NCBI RefSeq assembly: GCF_000711885.1
Contig: NZ_JONK01000019.1
Span: 47,192-111,191, forward strand
Length of the DNA: 64,000 bases
Origin: Chromobacterium haemolyticum DSM 19808
GTDB lineage: Bacteria; Pseudomonadota; Gammaproteobacteria; Burkholderiales; Chromobacteriaceae
Reading direction: 5' to 3'
A program made the translations under genes and the position numbers. This document shows positions 7,758 through 22,310 of this stretch, piece by piece. The notes under the pieces were generated by a model. That model saw only the letters and a program-made list of their open reading frames with translations. It was not told the DNA's origin and did not search any database. How positions within the stretch are numbered: position 1 is the stretch's first letter; the number at the start of each line of letters is the position of its first letter.

Positions 7758-8378
7758 TTATTTCTTCACGCACTGATGCTGACGACGGCGGCGCATCCAG
7801 ACGAAAGCCACGCCCAGCAGCAAGGCGGCCACCACCGCCAGAATGCCGGCCTGCCCGCGATGCACCATGGTCATCAACCACTCGCGGTTGGCGGCGCCGT
7901 AATAGCCCAGATACACCCATACCGGCACCGAGATCAGGGCGGCGAAGCCGTCCATCAGCAAGAAACGCCAGTAGGAAACGCGGCGAGTCATGCCGGCGGT
8001 AATGAAAATGGGAGAGCGCAGTCCGGGTAGAAAACGGGCAACGAACAGTACCCAATTGCCGTACTTTTCGAACTTCTCCTGCACCGCTTCAAAACGCTCT
8101 TGAGTCAGGATCCGCGCGATGGGCCGGAACTTCAGCACCCGGTTGCCAAACACTCGCCCGGCGGTGAACATGATGCCGTCGCCTGCCAGCACCCCGGCCA
8201 TGCCGACGAGAAACATCCAATGCACATTGGTGTAGCCTAGGCCGGAAATAATACCGCCGGCCACCAAGGTGATGTCTTCGGGAATCGGCACGCCGAAGCC
8301 GCATACCAGCAACACGGTGAATACGGCGACATAGCCGTAGCCAGTGAAAAAATCGAGAAGTATTTGCAGAGTGTCCAT
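7758..8378 (-). CDS. DedA family membrane protein
   Basis: 206 aa of the DedA/VTT superfamily. Visible are the re-entrant region with GVPIPEDITLVAGG (residues 29-42) and the second motif VARFLPGLRSPIFITAGMTR near residues 113-132, which includes the conserved arginine and proline residues. DedA proteins support membrane homeostasis, and several act as undecaprenyl-phosphate or phospholipid flippases. The precise role of this member is unknown. The window also holds uppP (57.3 kb), which acts on the same lipid carrier. Confidence 0.92.
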   Translation of the reverse strand: MDTLQILLDFFTGYGYVAVFTVLLVCGFGVPIPEDITLVAGGIISGLGYTNVHWMFLVGMAGVLAGDGIMFTAGRVFGNRVLKFRPIARILTQERFEAVQEKFEKYGNWVLFVARFLPGLRSPIFITAGMTRRVSYWRFLLMDGFAALISVPVWVYLGYYGAANREWLMTMVHRGQAGILAVVAALLLGVAFVWMRRRRQHQCVKK

Positions 8379-8491
8379 TTTGTTCCGCTTGCCGCCATGT
8401 CTCCGTTCAGGACGATCCTGGCGCGGCTGCGTTATCGGGGTACATCACCAGGGGCTTATAATAGCACACCTCCAACGCAGACTTTCTTGAC

Positions 8492-9565
8492 ATGACTCGC
8501 CCTATCCAGGTGGAAATCCACCGCGCCGCCATCCGCCACAACTACCTGCTTTCCCGCGCCCAGGCCCCTCAAGCCAAGGCATACGCCGTGCTCAAGGCCA
8601 ATGCCTACGGCCATGGACTGCTGGATGCGGTCCAAGCCTTGGCCGATGTCGCCGACGGCTTCGCCCTGCTCAATATCGAGGACGCCGTCCGCTTGCGCGA
8701 AGCGGGCATCCAACAGGACATCGTACTGCTGGAAGGCGCTTTCGACGCCGAGGAAGCCGCGGCGATGGCGCATTACCGGCTAGGCGGCGCGGTACATTCC
8801 CAACAACAGATAAGCTGGCTGGCCAAAGGTTCCGCCAAACAGCCGGTTTCCGTTTGGCTGAAGATCAATAGCGGCATGAACCGGCTGGGCTTCACCCCGG
8901 CGGAGGCCCCCGCCGCGCTCGCGCAATTGCGCGCTCAACCCGGCGCGCGCGTCGATGCGCTGATGACCCACTTCGCCACCGCCGACGACGACTACGGCGT
9001 CGCCGAACAATGGGGGCGCTTCCAGCCCTTGATCGCGCCCAGCGCGCTGCCAGTCAGCGCCGCCAACTCCGCCGCGCTGTTCCGCCACCCGCATACCCAC
9101 GGCGCCATCGTGCGCCCCGGCATCGCGCTCTACGGCTGTTCTCCCTTCGCCGACATCGACGCCGCCGGCTTGGGCCTACAGGCGGCGATGACGCTGAGCA
9201 GCCGGGTCATCGCGGAGCAAAAGGTGCCAGCCGGCGACGCCGTCGGCTACGGTCGACGCCTAGTGGCCGAACGCGACATGCGCGTCGGCATCGTCGCTTG
9301 CGGCTACGCCGACGGCTATCCGCGCATCGCCGACAACGGCACGCCGGTCGCGGTGGATGGCCTGCCCAGCGGCATCGTCGGCCGGGTATCCATGGACATG
9401 CTGGCGGTGGACCTGAGCGCACTGCCTCAAGCCGGCATTGGCAGCCGGGTTGAACTGTGGGGCCCTCAAGTGCCGATAGAACAAGTCGCCGCCGGCGCGG
9501 GCACTTTGGGCTACGAACTGATGTGCGCAGTGGCGCCGAGAGTGCCGCGCGTCGTCAATAACTGA
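8492..9565 (+). CDS. alr: Alanine racemase
   Basis: 357 aa, pyridoxal-phosphate enzyme producing D-alanine for peptidoglycan. The PLP lysine is K35 in VLKANAYGHG, and the second catalytic residue is the tyrosine in GYGRR near residue 253. The C-terminal beta domain (RVSMDMLAVDLS, ELWG) is complete. The 3' end overlaps the convergent rhombosortase gene by 55 bases. The length and motifs are those of the biosynthetic/catabolic Alr/DadX family; which of the two cannot be decided here. Confidence 0.96.
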   Translation: MTRPIQVEIHRAAIRHNYLLSRAQAPQAKAYAVLKANAYGHGLLDAVQALADVADGFALLNIEDAVRLREAGIQQDIVLLEGAFDAEEAAAMAHYRLGGAVHSQQQISWLAKGSAKQPVSVWLKINSGMNRLGFTPAEAPAALAQLRAQPGARVDALMTHFATADDDYGVAEQWGRFQPLIAPSALPVSAANSAALFRHPHTHGAIVRPGIALYGCSPFADIDAAGLGLQAAMTLSSRVIAEQKVPAGDAVGYGRRLVAERDMRVGIVACGYADGYPRIADNGTPVAVDGLPSGIVGRVSMDMLAVDLSALPQAGIGSRVELWGPQVPIEQVAAGAGTLGYELMCAVAPRVPRVVNN

Positions 9566-10101
9566 GCCCGGCGCAGCCAGCCGCAGGCGGCCAACATACC
9601 CAAGACCGCGCCGCTCCAATGCGCCGACGTCAAGACCGGCTCGCCGCCGCTCCAATTGCCTGGAAACAGGCTTTGCCACACCAGCCGGGCCAGCAGGGCG
9701 GCCAGCCATAAGCCGCGCCAGCGCGGCTGCGTCAGTGCCAGCGCCGCCCACCAGCAATACACCAGGCCGGATGCGCCGACAAAAGCCTGCGGCGTCGGCC
9801 ACAGCCACTGCATGACGGCGATTAGCGGCGGCGCCGCCAGCGCCAACCCCAGCAGCAGCGACGCCCGTCCCTGCCCCAAGCAGGCCAGCACAGCCAGCGC
9901 CGCGCTGTTTAAGCAGGCGTGGCGCGCGTCGGCATGCACCCAGCCGCCGCTCAGCGCCCGCCACCACTCCTCGGCGTTCCAAGGCTCGAAACGCCACGCC
10001 AGCGCCCCCGCGCCCCAAGGCGCGGCCAGCGGCAGCAGGACGACGAGGCATAAACCCAGCTGCAGCCGGCCGGCCAGGGTCTTCAGCGCTTGCGGCGCCA
10101 C
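9511..10101 (-). CDS. Rhombosortase (rhomboid-family intramembrane protease)
   Basis: 196 aa with six or so hydrophobic segments. Rhomboid features: the GASG motif with candidate nucleophile S111, a histidine H161 (SAHWSG) as partner, and H56/H61/N65 in GGWVHADARHACLN. The short length and this motif set match rhombosortases, which cleave GlyGly-CTERM sorting signals and anchor or release the target. The neighbour upstream, overlapping by 19 bases, encodes a nuclease with exactly such a tail, which strongly supports the call. The 3' end overlaps alr by 55 bases on the opposite strand. Confidence 0.9.
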   Translation of the reverse strand: MAPQALKTLAGRLQLGLCLVVLLPLAAPWGAGALAWRFEPWNAEEWWRALSGGWVHADARHACLNSAALAVLACLGQGRASLLLGLALAAPPLIAVMQWLWPTPQAFVGASGLVYCWWAALALTQPRWRGLWLAALLARLVWQSLFPGNWSGGEPVLTSAHWSGAVLGMLAACGWLRRAQLLTTRGTLGATAHISS

Positions 10102-12026
10102 AGCGCCGTCGCTCCTAATGCGCCCAAGCCCAGCAGCAACGCCAGGCCGCCTTCGTCCGCTGCCGCCACCGCGTTGCCGCGACGCGCCACGTCGACGTAC
10201 AAGGGATCATGATCCGAAGAACGGTAAGCGTCCGCCGCGTAGTATTTCTGCTGCTGCTCCGCGCTCCTGAACTCGCTGCTGTACTCCAGCGCCGTCGGCT
10301 CATCGGCGTTGATGTGCCACTCCCCGGCGGCCAGCACCATGGAGCTCAGCGGCTTATCGGCCAAGGCATGGTCCAGGTTGCCGGATTCACCGTTGAATAC
10401 ATAGGAATAGGCATCGCGGCTCCAACGCGTCAGCAGGTTGTTGAAGCCCGCGTTTTCAAAGGCACGGATCGGATCTTCCTTGGCGTAGGAATTCATATCG
10501 CCCAGCAATAGCATGCCGTCGTTAGGGCCGGGCTGCGGACGGGTGGCGTACCACGCCATCAGATCGCGCACCGCCTGCACCCGGGTCAGATTGCAATTGC
10601 CCTGACCGTCGCCCTTATCCACGTCGGCCTGCCCGTCCACTACCATGTCCGCGCAGCTGCTGCCCTTGGACTTCAGATGGTTGACCGCCACGGTGACCCG
10701 GGTCTTGCTCTTGGCGTCCAGCACAAAAGTCTGCAACAAGGCCGGCCGGTTCTTCTGCGGATTGCCTACCACCCTCACCTCGGCCTTGCCCTCCGCCGTC
10801 ACCACGGTCGGACGGTAGATCAGGCCGGTGGTGATCGCGTCGCTGCCCACTTGCGGCAGGCCGGGGTTGGCGAATTGATATTGCTTGGGCTGGGGTTGGC
10901 CCTGATTTAGCGCATTCACCAAGTCCTGAATCGCCGAGTAGCGGTCGAAGCCATCATTCTCGATTTCCATCAGGCCCACTACATCAGCGTCCAATTGACG
11001 AATCGCGGCCACGATCTTGGCGCGTTGGCGCTCGAAATCCTGCTGAGTCTTGGCGCCGCGCGGCGTCGGAAACCCCTTGCCTTGGCCGTCGCCATTGAAG
11101 AAGTTGAGCACATTGAAGCTGGCGAAGCGCACGCTCTCCGGCTTACGCTTGGGCGCGCCGGGGCGCGGATTACTGGCCACCACGCTCGGCGCGGCCAGCG
11201 GTTGCAGCCGATATTTGCCAAAGGCGTAGCTGACCACGCCGGTCACGCCGTCCAGACGGTCGCCGCTGCGCAAGGTCTGGCTGGCGGACAAGCCGCCGGG
11301 CGCCGGCAGCCAGGCATTGGCGTTTTGGATCTGCAGGCCGTCGTCCAGGGTCAGCTTGTCCAATTGATTGGCCTCGGTCAGCGCCTTGGCTTCGGCGCTG
11401 CCGGGCAGAAAACGCTGGGTGGCGGTCCACAGCCGCGGCTGGCTGGACAGCGTCAGCTCGCCGTAGCGGCCATAGTCGTAATTGGCGGCGACGTAGACCG
11501 GTCCTTCCAGGCGCACGGCCATGCCGGCCAGCGCCTCCAGCTGAGCGCTGGATTGCAAGGGCAGCCGCAACGTGGCGTAGCTCAAGGGCTCGCTGTAAGC
11601 GCACTGCTCCACCGCGGCGATCGTGGCCGGGGTGATCTGGGTTTCGCTGGCGGCGTCGCCCTTGCGGCTGTACTCGGACACTTTGCCAGTGACGCGCACC
11701 ACATCGCCGGGTTTAAGCGTCGGCGCCGCCAGATTGCCGAGAAACACGAAGATGCCTTCCGAGGTGGTCGGGTCGGCATCCTGATCCCGCACCTCTTCTT
11801 GCAGGTAGAAGCCTCGCAATTGCCCGGCCCCGGTGAAGGCACCGCTGACGACGCCTTCCACAGTGACGGTCTTGCCCTGCATGGGGCTTCCGACGACGCG
11901 GCCCTGCACATCATGGATTAAAGTGGCGCCGGCGGCGCCGCAAGCGGCCTGGGCCAAGACCGGAGTCGCCAACGCCACTGCCATGGCGATAGGGCTCAAG
12001 GTCCTGAATGCTGTTGCTGTTTTCAT
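10083..12026 (-). CDS. ExeM/NucH-family extracellular endonuclease with GlyGly-CTERM tail
   Basis: 647 aa. A Sec signal peptide (1-27) is followed by an OB-like N-terminal half and an endonuclease/exonuclease/phosphatase domain from about residue 299. Catalytic motifs include FNVLNFF, LMEIEND (354-356 region), VNHLKSK (H450), LLGDMNSY (D510, N512) and SDHDP (D605, H606). The C-terminus (about 624-647) is acidic-GG, a hydrophobic stretch and RRKR, the GlyGly-CTERM signal. Likely an exported DNase for nutrient DNA use or biofilm turnover, probably secreted by the type II system at 24-35 kb. Translationally coupled to the rhombosortase. Confidence 0.92.
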   Translation of the reverse strand: MKTATAFRTLSPIAMAVALATPVLAQAACGAAGATLIHDVQGRVVGSPMQGKTVTVEGVVSGAFTGAGQLRGFYLQEEVRDQDADPTTSEGIFVFLGNLAAPTLKPGDVVRVTGKVSEYSRKGDAASETQITPATIAAVEQCAYSEPLSYATLRLPLQSSAQLEALAGMAVRLEGPVYVAANYDYGRYGELTLSSQPRLWTATQRFLPGSAEAKALTEANQLDKLTLDDGLQIQNANAWLPAPGGLSASQTLRSGDRLDGVTGVVSYAFGKYRLQPLAAPSVVASNPRPGAPKRKPESVRFASFNVLNFFNGDGQGKGFPTPRGAKTQQDFERQRAKIVAAIRQLDADVVGLMEIENDGFDRYSAIQDLVNALNQGQPQPKQYQFANPGLPQVGSDAITTGLIYRPTVVTAEGKAEVRVVGNPQKNRPALLQTFVLDAKSKTRVTVAVNHLKSKGSSCADMVVDGQADVDKGDGQGNCNLTRVQAVRDLMAWYATRPQPGPNDGMLLLGDMNSYAKEDPIRAFENAGFNNLLTRWSRDAYSYVFNGESGNLDHALADKPLSSMVLAAGEWHINADEPTALEYSSEFRSAEQQQKYYAADAYRSSDHDPLYVDVARRGNAVAAADEGGLALLLGLGALGATALWRRKR

Positions 12027-12179
12027 GGTCTGGGTTCATCACGAGCGTAAGGAGCGCTGATTCTAACCAGAGCGCAATGACAAAAAGATGTCATTAGATA
12101 CAGTTGCACGCAAAGTCGCTATCTGTATGTTTTTCCTGAAAACAGTAAGCTCCGCATCTTTCCAAATCCAGGCAATAAA

Positions 12180-12210
12180 AAAACGCCAAACAAACAATGT
12201 ATGGCGTTTT
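12180..12210 (-). terminator. Terminator after glmM
   Basis: Stem AAAACGCCA / TGGCGTTTT with a 13-nt loop. On the minus strand it is followed by a T run from the A tract before 12184. It closes the ftsH-folP-glmM direction. Confidence 0.75.
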
Positions 12211-12243
12211 CATGCTGATGCCGGCACTTGCCGGCTGTGGCAA

Positions 12244-13578
12244 TCAGGCGACGCTCTGGATCGCCGCCGCAATGGACTGCGCCCACTGATCGGCCAGAGC
12301 CTTGTCGTCGGCTTCCACCATCACCCTCACCACCGGCTCAGTGCCGGACGGACGCAACACCACGCGGCCGCGGCCTTGCAAAGCCTGCTCGGCGGCGGCC
12401 AGCGACGCCGCGGAGGCGCTCTTCCAATCGCAGCCGTTATGGCGAACATTGATCAGCGTCTGCGGATACGGCTGCCAGTCGCTGCAGGCGTCGGCCAGGC
12501 TCATGCCCAGATCCGTCAGGCTAGCCAGGACTTGCAAGCTGGAAATGATGCCGTCGCCGGTAGAGTGGCAGTCCAGGCACAAGATATGGCCGGAAGCTTC
12601 GCCGCCCACCTGCCAACCTTTGCCATGCAGCATTTCCAGCACATAGCGGTCGCCCACCTTGGCGCGGCCAAACTCCACGCCCAATTTGTTTAGCGCCAGT
12701 TCCATCGCCAGATTGGTCATCACCGTGCCGACCACGCCGCCCTTGAGCTCGCCCCTGGCCGCGCGCGCCTTGGCGATCACGTAGATCAGCTGATCGCCGT
12801 CGTACACGGTGCCTTCGCGGTCCACCATGATCAGCCGGTCGCCGTCGCCGTCCAGCGCGATGCCGTAGTCGGCGTGGTGCTCCAGCACCGCTACCTGCAA
12901 AGTCTTGGGATAGGTGGCGCCCACCTTCTCGTTGATGTTGTAGCCGTCCGGCTCGCCGCCGATGGTGACCACCTCCGCGCCCAGTTCATGGAACACCTTG
13001 GGCGCTACGTGGTAAGTGGCGCCGTGGGCGCAATCCACCACCAGCTTCAAGCCCTTGAGATCGCGATCGTTGGGAAAGCTGCTCTTGCAGAACTCGATGT
13101 AGCGCTCCACCGCGCCCTCGATGCGACGCACCCGGCCCAATTGTTCGGACGGATTGGTCGCCATCGGCTGCTCCAGCATCGCCTCGATTTCCAACTCAAC
13201 GGCATCGTCCAGCTTCTTGCCGCCTTCGGCGAAGAACTTGATGCCGTTATCCTGGAAGGGATTATGCGAAGCGGAGATCATCACCCCGGCCTCGAGACGC
13301 AGCGCGCGGGTCAGGTAGGCGATGCCCGGCGTCGGCAACGGGCCGGTCAGCAGCACATTGACGCCGGCGGCGGAAAAGCCGGCTTGCAGCGCCGCTTCCA
13401 GCATATAGCCGGAAATTCGGGTGTCCTTGCCGATCAAGACCGTAGGACGATGCGCCTTGTCGTGGTCGACCAAAACGCGGCCGGCGGCATAGCCCAGTTT
13501 CATCACGAATTCAGGCGTAATCGGGAATTGACCGACCTCGCCGCGCACGCCATCGGTGCCAAAGTATTTACGGCTCAT
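12244..13578 (-). CDS. glmM: Phosphoglucosamine mutase
   Basis: 444 aa, converting glucosamine-6-phosphate to glucosamine-1-phosphate for UDP-GlcNAc synthesis. The phosphoserine loop [16 protein letters not shown] lies at about 101-116, with the catalytic serine just before HNP. The metal loop DGDGDR is near residues 240-245, and the substrate motif GEASGH near 325. RPSGTEP near the C-terminus binds the phosphate. All four domains are complete. It follows folP in the same direction, the gene order found in many proteobacteria (ftsH-folP-glmM). Confidence 0.97.
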   Translation of the reverse strand: MSRKYFGTDGVRGEVGQFPITPEFVMKLGYAAGRVLVDHDKAHRPTVLIGKDTRISGYMLEAALQAGFSAAGVNVLLTGPLPTPGIAYLTRALRLEAGVMISASHNPFQDNGIKFFAEGGKKLDDAVELEIEAMLEQPMATNPSEQLGRVRRIEGAVERYIEFCKSSFPNDRDLKGLKLVVDCAHGATYHVAPKVFHELGAEVVTIGGEPDGYNINEKVGATYPKTLQVAVLEHHADYGIALDGDGDRLIMVDREGTVYDGDQLIYVIAKARAARGELKGGVVGTVMTNLAMELALNKLGVEFGRAKVGDRYVLEMLHGKGWQVGGEASGHILCLDCHSTGDGIISSLQVLASLTDLGMSLADACSDWQPYPQTLINVRHNGCDWKSASAASLAAAEQALQGRGRVVLRPSGTEPVVRVMVEADDKALADQWAQSIAAAIQSVA

Positions 13579-13661
13579 GTTTCTCTCTCGAATCCGGCCG
13601 GCTTCTGGCCAACCGCTGTAATCGCTACGCCGGCTATTGTGCGCCAGACACCCCTTTCAGT

Positions 13662-14516
13662 TCAAACTTTCAAGGCATCCAGCACTTGCAAGGCCTGGCG
13701 CGTGGCCTTCACGTCATGCACGCGAATGATGCGCGCGCCGCGCCGCGCCGACTCCAGCGCCACTGCCACGCTGGCGCCCAGCCGCTCCGCCGGTGTCGCT
13801 TCGCCAGTGATCGCGCCCAGCATGGATTTGCGGCTCAAACCCACCAGTAACGGCGCGCCGGCGGCGCGTTCAATCTCCGGCAGTCCGCGCAGCAAGGCCA
13901 GATTGTGTTCCAGCGTCTTGCCGAAACCAAAGCCGGGGTCAACCAGCAGCCTGCCGCGGGCGATGCCAACATCCAGACAAAGCTGGACACGGCGCGCCAG
14001 ATAGCCGGCCACTTCAGCCACCACGTCCGCGTATTCCGGCCGATCCTGCATCGTGTCCGGGTTGCCCTGCTTGTGCATCAGACAAATTGCGGCATCCGAA
14101 GCCGCCACCAACTCCAACGCGCCCGCGTCTTCCAACGCAGACACATCGTTGACCAGATCCACCGCGCCCATGGCCAGCGCCTCGCGCATGACCACAGTGC
14201 GCCGCGTGTCCAGCGACAGCGGCGCGCCTAGCTCTCGCAAACGCTCCAACACCGGCAGCACCCGCTCCATTTCCTGTTCAGGGGTGACATGAGGCGCGTT
14301 CGGTCGTGTCGATTCGCCGCCGATATCGAGAATGGCCGCGCCGTCCGCCAGCATTTGCTCGGAGTGGCTCAGCGCCTGGTCCAAGGCGTTGAAACGCCCG
14401 CCGTCGGAAAAGGAGTCCGGGGTGACGTTCAGAATGCCCATCACCAGGGGACGGGACAGATCGAGCGTGAAGCGCCCGCATTGCAAAGAGGGTTTCATGA
14501 TCTGAACTACACTCAT
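13662..14516 (-). CDS. folP: Dihydropteroate synthase
   Basis: 284 aa from the ATG at 14516; an alternative ATG at 14498 gives 278 aa and neither has a clear Shine-Dalgarno. It condenses p-aminobenzoate with the dihydropterin pyrophosphate, the sulfonamide-sensitive step of folate synthesis. Family signatures are MGILNVTPDSFSDGG, DIGGESTRP (loop 2, ligand residues), LVNDVSAL, LLVDPGFGFGK and GLSRKSMLG. A strong terminator lies between ftsH and this gene, so folP-glmM may have their own promoter or depend on partial readthrough. Confidence 0.97.
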   Translation of the reverse strand: MSVVQIMKPSLQCGRFTLDLSRPLVMGILNVTPDSFSDGGRFNALDQALSHSEQMLADGAAILDIGGESTRPNAPHVTPEQEMERVLPVLERLRELGAPLSLDTRRTVVMREALAMGAVDLVNDVSALEDAGALELVAASDAAICLMHKQGNPDTMQDRPEYADVVAEVAGYLARRVQLCLDVGIARGRLLVDPGFGFGKTLEHNLALLRGLPEIERAAGAPLLVGLSRKSMLGAITGEATPAERLGASVAVALESARRGARIIRVHDVKATRQALQVLDALKV

Positions 14517-14536
14517 GGATGGAGGGGTGTTGTCGC

Positions 14537-14574
14537 AAAAAAGCCGGGCAAGCCTGTCAAGGCTTGCCCGGCTT
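14537..14574 (-). terminator. Terminator between ftsH and folP
   Basis: A perfect 14-bp stem AAGCCGGGCAAGCC / GGCTTGCCCGGCTT with a 6-nt loop (14541-14574). On the minus strand it is followed by TTTT. It lies directly after ftsH and 21 bases before folP. Confidence 0.85.
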
Positions 14575-14588
14575 GATGACCGAGGGAC

Positions 14589-16499
<1,911 letters not shown>

Positions 16500-16582
16500 G
16501 AGTAGCGGACTCCTCTGTGCCCTGACTTTTTGGTTGCTTGTCTAGATATTTGCTTTGATTGTACGCCGCGAGCCACTTTATG

Positions 16583-17200
16583 TCAGCGTCGGCCTTTGCC
16601 CAGCAGGTAAATTTCGCTGGAACGGTCGCGCGACGCTTTCGGCTTGCGGGTGACTACCTCGTCGAACAGCTCGCGCATGGACTTGAGATAGGCTTGGAAA
16701 TCGCTGCCCTGGAACACTTTGACGAGAAAATGGCCGCCAGGTTTCAAATGATCTCGCGCAAATTCCAACGCCAGCTCGCACAACAGAAAACTTCTGGCCT
16801 GGTCAATGGCGCTCATGCCTGACATATTGGGCGCCATATCGGAAATTACAAGGTCCAATTCGCGGCCGCCGAGCAATTGCACGAATTGCGCCAGCACTTC
16901 TTCCTCGCGGAAGTCGCCCTGGATGAAGTCGACGCCGGGCACCGGGTCCATGTCCAGAATGTCGAGCGCGAACACCTTGCCGCTGTCGCCGACGATGCGC
17001 GCCGCCACCTGCGACCAACTGCCGGGGGTGGACCCCAGATCGGCCAATACCGTGCCGGGACGGATCAGCTTGTCCTTGTCGTTGATTTCCAGCAGCTTGT
17101 AAGCGGCCCGCGCGCGGTAGCCGTCTTTCTGCGCTTGGTTGACATAGGGATCGTTGACGTGTTCCTGCAACCAGTGGTTGCTGCTCTTGCTTCTAGCCAT
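16583..17200 (-). CDS. rlmE: 23S rRNA (uridine-2'-O)-methyltransferase RlmE
   Basis: 205 aa FtsJ/RrmJ family enzyme that methylates U2552 in the ribosomal A loop. The K-D-K-E catalytic tetrad is visible at K35, D121, K161 and E196. The SAM-binding segment is [13 protein letters not shown] (52-64). The length equals that of the family. It is divergent from yhbY with about 136 bases between the start codons, which should hold both promoters. Confidence 0.97.
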   Translation of the reverse strand: MARSKSSNHWLQEHVNDPYVNQAQKDGYRARAAYKLLEINDKDKLIRPGTVLADLGSTPGSWSQVAARIVGDSGKVFALDILDMDPVPGVDFIQGDFREEEVLAQFVQLLGGRELDLVISDMAPNMSGMSAIDQARSFLLCELALEFARDHLKPGGHFLVKVFQGSDFQAYLKSMRELFDEVVTRKPKASRDRSSEIYLLGKGRR

Positions 17201-17336
17201 TGCGCTGTGCTCTTAAAAAGGTGGGCAACAGGTCAGCCGCGCTATCCTGTTGTTTTTCATTTATTTTAGGTCCGGACTTTGGGAAAGCGTCCAACTCGAG
17301 TAGAATCGGCTTTTGCTTTGTAAATCCGTATTTCTC

Positions 17337-17657
17337 ATGAAAATTGAACTCAAGCCGTTCCAGCGCAAGTATCTGCAGGGACTGGCGCACGACCTCAACC
17401 CGGTGGTGATGATAGGCAACAACGGCCTGACCGAAGCGGTGATCCGCGAAATCGCCATCAATCTGGACGCACACGAACTGATCAAGGTCCGCGTGCAGGG
17501 CGACGACCGCGAAGCGCGCGTCGCCATGTTCGAGCAGATCTGCGAAGACCTGGGCGCCGCCCCGGTCCAGCACATCGGCAAGTTGCTGGTGCTGTGGCGT
17601 CCAAGCGATAAACAACGCATCATTCTGCCCAAGAACAAGCAGGCGCTGAAAGGCTGA
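17337..17657 (+). CDS. yhbY: Ribosome assembly RNA-binding protein YhbY
   Basis: 106 aa CRM-domain protein, associated with pre-50S ribosomal particles. Visible are the N-terminal KPFQRKYLQGLAHDLNPVVMIGNNGLTEAVI and the RNA-binding loop signature in IKVRVQG; the usual C-terminal strand VLWRPS is present. I chose the ATG at 17337, where homologues begin (MKIELKPFQ), rather than the in-frame codon 24 bases upstream. Placed opposite rlmE as in many proteobacteria, next to greA and carB. Confidence 0.94.
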   Translation: MKIELKPFQRKYLQGLAHDLNPVVMIGNNGLTEAVIREIAINLDAHELIKVRVQGDDREARVAMFEQICEDLGAAPVQHIGKLLVLWRPSDKQRIILPKNKQALKG

Positions 17658-17685
17658 ACGCCGTTCACGGCGATCGCGCTTGAAG

Positions 17686-17712
17686 AAAAGCGGTGGCATG
17701 CCACCGCTTTTG
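17686..17712. terminator. Terminator after yhbY
   Basis: Perfect stem AAAAGCGGTGG / CCACCGCTTTT separated by CAT/G, with T residues after it. The flanking A and T runs make it potentially bidirectional. Confidence 0.85.
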
Positions 17713-17756
17713 TTTTGTCCGCTCCAAACGGGATATTCACGAACCGTGAACGGCGC

Positions 17757-17907
17757 CTTAGAACGTGTCCAAGATCTCGCGAGCAAGAGCGAGACAAGGC
17801 GAAAACGAGCGAAAAAGCGGAATGGTCAAGTGGCACATCAGCATTTCGAAGCGGTACTCACCGTGCAACCTCTCACAACGCGCAGCAGATCGTGAACAGG
17901 TTCTTAG
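17757..17907 (-). repeat. Dispersed repeat, copy B (151 bp)
   Basis: Starts CTTAGAACGTGTCCAAGATC and ends, read on the other strand, CTAAGAACCTGTTCACGATC, giving terminal inverted repeats of about 23 bp. It shares long blocks with copy C at 46967-47113, including GCAAGAGCGA-ACAAGGCGAAAA and CATTTCGAAGCG. Its right end contains the TAA stop codon of the DUF4149 gene. No transposase lies inside, so it is MITE-like in form. Confidence 0.8.
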
Positions 17908-18332
17908 TCGTTGCGCCAGACGTAAACCAAACCCATCAAGCTCTGCATCAGATAGATCAGGCTGGAAATCGCATGCCAGGTGGCGAAGCCGCCGCCGAAC
18001 AGGCCTTCGGCCGCATGATTCATCTGCGCTTTGAGGTTGGCGATGATGGGAGTGACGGCGAAATGATTGATCAGCGTGCAGGCCAGCATGCCCATCACCA
18101 GCCAGAAGCCGCTTTCCTTGACCCCGGCCGCGCCGTTGCGGCGGATATGGTCCACCAGCAGAATCGCCCCGCACACCAGCCCTACCCAGGCGATGCTGGC
18201 GAACAGCTTACCAGCCACCATGCCGGCGGTGACCCGGTCCAGCATGGCGAACAGCACCGGCGCCACGATGATGCCGATTACCCATAAGCCGCCAATCCAG
18301 AACGTCTTGGCGATGGAACGCAATCCATCCAT
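17904..18332 (-). CDS. DUF4149-type membrane protein
   Basis: 142 aa with four predicted membrane helices: FWIGGLWVIGIIVAPVLF (11-28), GKLFASIAWVGLVCGAILLVDH, GFWLVMGMLACTLINHF and the C-terminal SSLIYLMQSLMGLVYVW. The pattern fits DUF4149 proteins (TMEM205-like), of unknown function. The final codons run directly into repeat B: the stop TAA is the TAA of the repeat end CTAAGAACC. Located between greA and yhbY as in other Neisseriales. Confidence 0.8.
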   Translation of the reverse strand: MDGLRSIAKTFWIGGLWVIGIIVAPVLFAMLDRVTAGMVAGKLFASIAWVGLVCGAILLVDHIRRNGAAGVKESGFWLVMGMLACTLINHFAVTPIIANLKAQMNHAAEGLFGGGFATWHAISSLIYLMQSLMGLVYVWRND

Positions 18333-18394
18333 GTCTCAGTCCCTCTCCCACGCCGCGCCGCGCGCGGACCGTCCGGCCCGCTCGTCGGCGGGAC

Positions 18395-18871
18395 TCAGAT
18401 GTATTTGACGTCGAGCACTTCGTATTCGCGGATGCCGCCCGGAGCCACCACCTCGGCCACGTCGCCGGCTTCCTTGCCGATCAGCGCGCGCGCGATCGGG
18501 GAGTTCACCGACACCTTGCATACCTTGATATCGGCCTCGTCGTCGCCAACGATCTGGTAGGTGACGTTTTCCTCCGTCTCCAGGTCCATCAGTTCGACGG
18601 TGGCGCCGAACACCACGCGGCCGTCGGCGTCCAGTTCAGCCGGGTTCACGATCAGCGCGTTGGAAATCTTGCCTTCCAGTTCGGCGATGCGGCCTTCGAC
18701 AAAACCCTGACGCTCCTTGGCGGCGTCGTATTCGGCGTTCTCGGACAGGTCGCCATGCGAGCGAGCCTCGGCAATCGCCTCGATCACTGCCGGACGTTCC
18801 ACGCTCTTGAGGCGTTGCAGCTCTTCTTTCAGCAGCTCGGCACCGCGCACGGTCAACGGGACTTTGATCAT
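18395..18871 (-). CDS. greA: Transcription elongation factor GreA
   Basis: 158 aa, the canonical GreA length when started at the ATG at 18871 ([14 protein letters not shown]). It has the N-terminal coiled coil with the tip acidic pair in [14 protein letters not shown], followed by the FKBP-like C-terminal domain ([14 protein letters not shown]). It rescues backtracked RNA polymerase by stimulating transcript cleavage. The open frame extends 15 codons upstream, but a GGAGAG Shine-Dalgarno supports the shorter form. Downstream of carB in the same direction. Confidence 0.97.
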   Translation of the reverse strand: MIKVPLTVRGAELLKEELQRLKSVERPAVIEAIAEARSHGDLSENAEYDAAKERQGFVEGRIAELEGKISNALIVNPAELDADGRVVFGATVELMDLETEENVTYQIVGDDEADIKVCKVSVNSPIARALIGKEAGDVAEVVAPGGIREYEVLDVKYI

Positions 18872-18910
18872 TTCAGAATTCTCTCCAGAGGCGGCATCCG
18901 CCTTCATCAA

Positions 18911-18941
18911 AAGCACAAGCCGCCGTACTGGACGGCGGCTT
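18911..18941 (-). terminator. Hairpin between carB and greA
   Basis: A 10-bp stem AAGCCGCCGT / ACGGCGGCTT (18917-18941). The T content after it on the minus strand is modest (GTGCTTTTGATG). It is probably a weak terminator of the car transcript, or a partial barrier upstream of greA. Confidence 0.5.
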
Positions 18942-19009
18942 GAAGTAGCGGGTTATGGGAGGGATTGTAACGGCAAACCCCTCCCGCTTCCAAGCCCCCG
19001 CGTCAGGAC

Positions 19010-22219
<3,210 letters not shown>

Positions 22220-22310
22220 GGTTCTACTCTTTATGATTGCATTTTGTTTGCCGCGAAGCCCGGACGCCTGGGGCGCCCAACCGCTTCACGGCGAATATTA
22301 AATCTCTGCG

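Noticed and set aside
12040..12110. A Pho-box-like set of TGTCAT/TGACAT elements upstream of the ExeM-type nuclease
   Set aside because: The 11-bp periodicity is poor and one half site is inverted, so it does not meet the PhoB consensus.
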